Shown here: piece after piece, positions 50,120-50,179 of the stretch
Position numbering within the stretch: position 1 is the stretch's first letter
How the letters are laid out: every line of letters begins with the position of its first letter
The notes under the pieces: model-generated
What the model saw: the letters and a program-made list of their open reading frames with translations, nothing else
Told to the model about the DNA's origin: nothing
The model's database searches: none
Position numbers and translations under genes: made by a program
Origin: Armatimonadota bacterium
GTDB taxonomy: Bacteria; Armatimonadota; Fimbriimonadia; Fimbriimonadales; Fimbriimonadaceae
Assembly: GCA_029781035.1 (NCBI GenBank)
Contig: JAKOXK010000051.1
Location: forward strand, 1 to 50,179
Direction of reading: 5' to 3'
DNA: 50,179 nt

Positions 50120-50179
50120 ATGAAGAAGATCAAAGTCGGCCTGATCGGGGCCGGGGGGATCGCGCGGGGGTGCCACATC
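50120..50179 (+). CDS. Gfo/Idh/MocA oxidoreductase, N-terminus only
   Basis: The first 20 codons, MKKIKVGLIGAGGIARGCHI, give the Rossmann strand and glycine-rich loop (GLIGAGGIA) typical of the Gfo/Idh/MocA family. The gene runs off the window end. It is not the same protein as that at 22384-23502, whose loop is GIIGGGLMG. Confidence 0.8.
   Translation, partial: MKKIKVGLIGAGGIARGCHI

Overview
This is about 50 kb of a GC-rich chromosome with no rRNA, no complete tRNA and no CRISPR array. The gene content fits a free-living, Gram-negative-type bacterium. It includes a PEP-CTERM protein with its C-terminal sorting tail, an RND efflux operon, and the DUF1552/DUF1592 secreted pair typical of planctomycete-like and armatimonad-like genomes. 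It also has a subtilase with Trp-Gly repeats, an HD-GYP receptor and an SLBB polysaccharide export protein. A member of Armatimonadota (Fimbriimonadia type) is my best guess, by inference only.

Region 1 (1-7592) is the right part of a genomic island. It carries four tandem Rhs 'tip' cassettes. Each has a repeat with an extended -10 promoter motif (lost or degenerate in one spare copy), a short conserved piece of Rhs core, a unique C-terminal domain, and one to three small genes overlapping its 3' end (immunity candidates). No Rhs shell is present. A tyrosine recombinase (6177-7370) with an 18-bp palindrome at its promoter follows, then a 45-bp 3' half of tRNA-Asn(GTT) at 7548-7592, the probable attachment-site scar.

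Region 2 (7856-32450) is ordinary chromosome. It holds a tandem YbjQ-domain operon; a membrane-fusion protein, RND pump and MarR operon facing an HD-GYP/GAF protein; a secreted S8 protease; D-lyxose isomerase; and a PEP-CTERM protein. A long, highly structured, GC-rich non-coding block sits at about 21741-22285 and may be a large non-coding RNA. After it come an oxidoreductase/aldolase pair, an SLBB export protein with a VanX-like dipeptidase, a secreted barrel protein, transketolase and a BMP nucleoside-binding lipoprotein.

Region 3 (32687-40535) is a second accessory island bounded by two near-identical 112-bp direct repeats. It starts with a fragment of YD-repeat Rhs protein, split from its tip by a conserved stop-start (TGAGATG). 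Three tip modules follow, each with a candidate immunity gene. The first tip carries a recognisable phospholipase A2 motif. The 3' part is an insertion-sequence graveyard: one intact IS3-family element with a slippery A AAA AAC site, inside at least five fragments of related elements. A low-GC beta-propeller gene closes the island.

Region 4 (40611-50179) has a propeller/phosphoesterase fusion, the DUF1552 and DUF1592 proteins, an ankyrin-repeat protein, an FmdB zinc ribbon, a TerC transporter behind a possible yybP-ykoY manganese riboswitch, and the start of a Gfo/Idh/MocA oxidoreductase running off the window.
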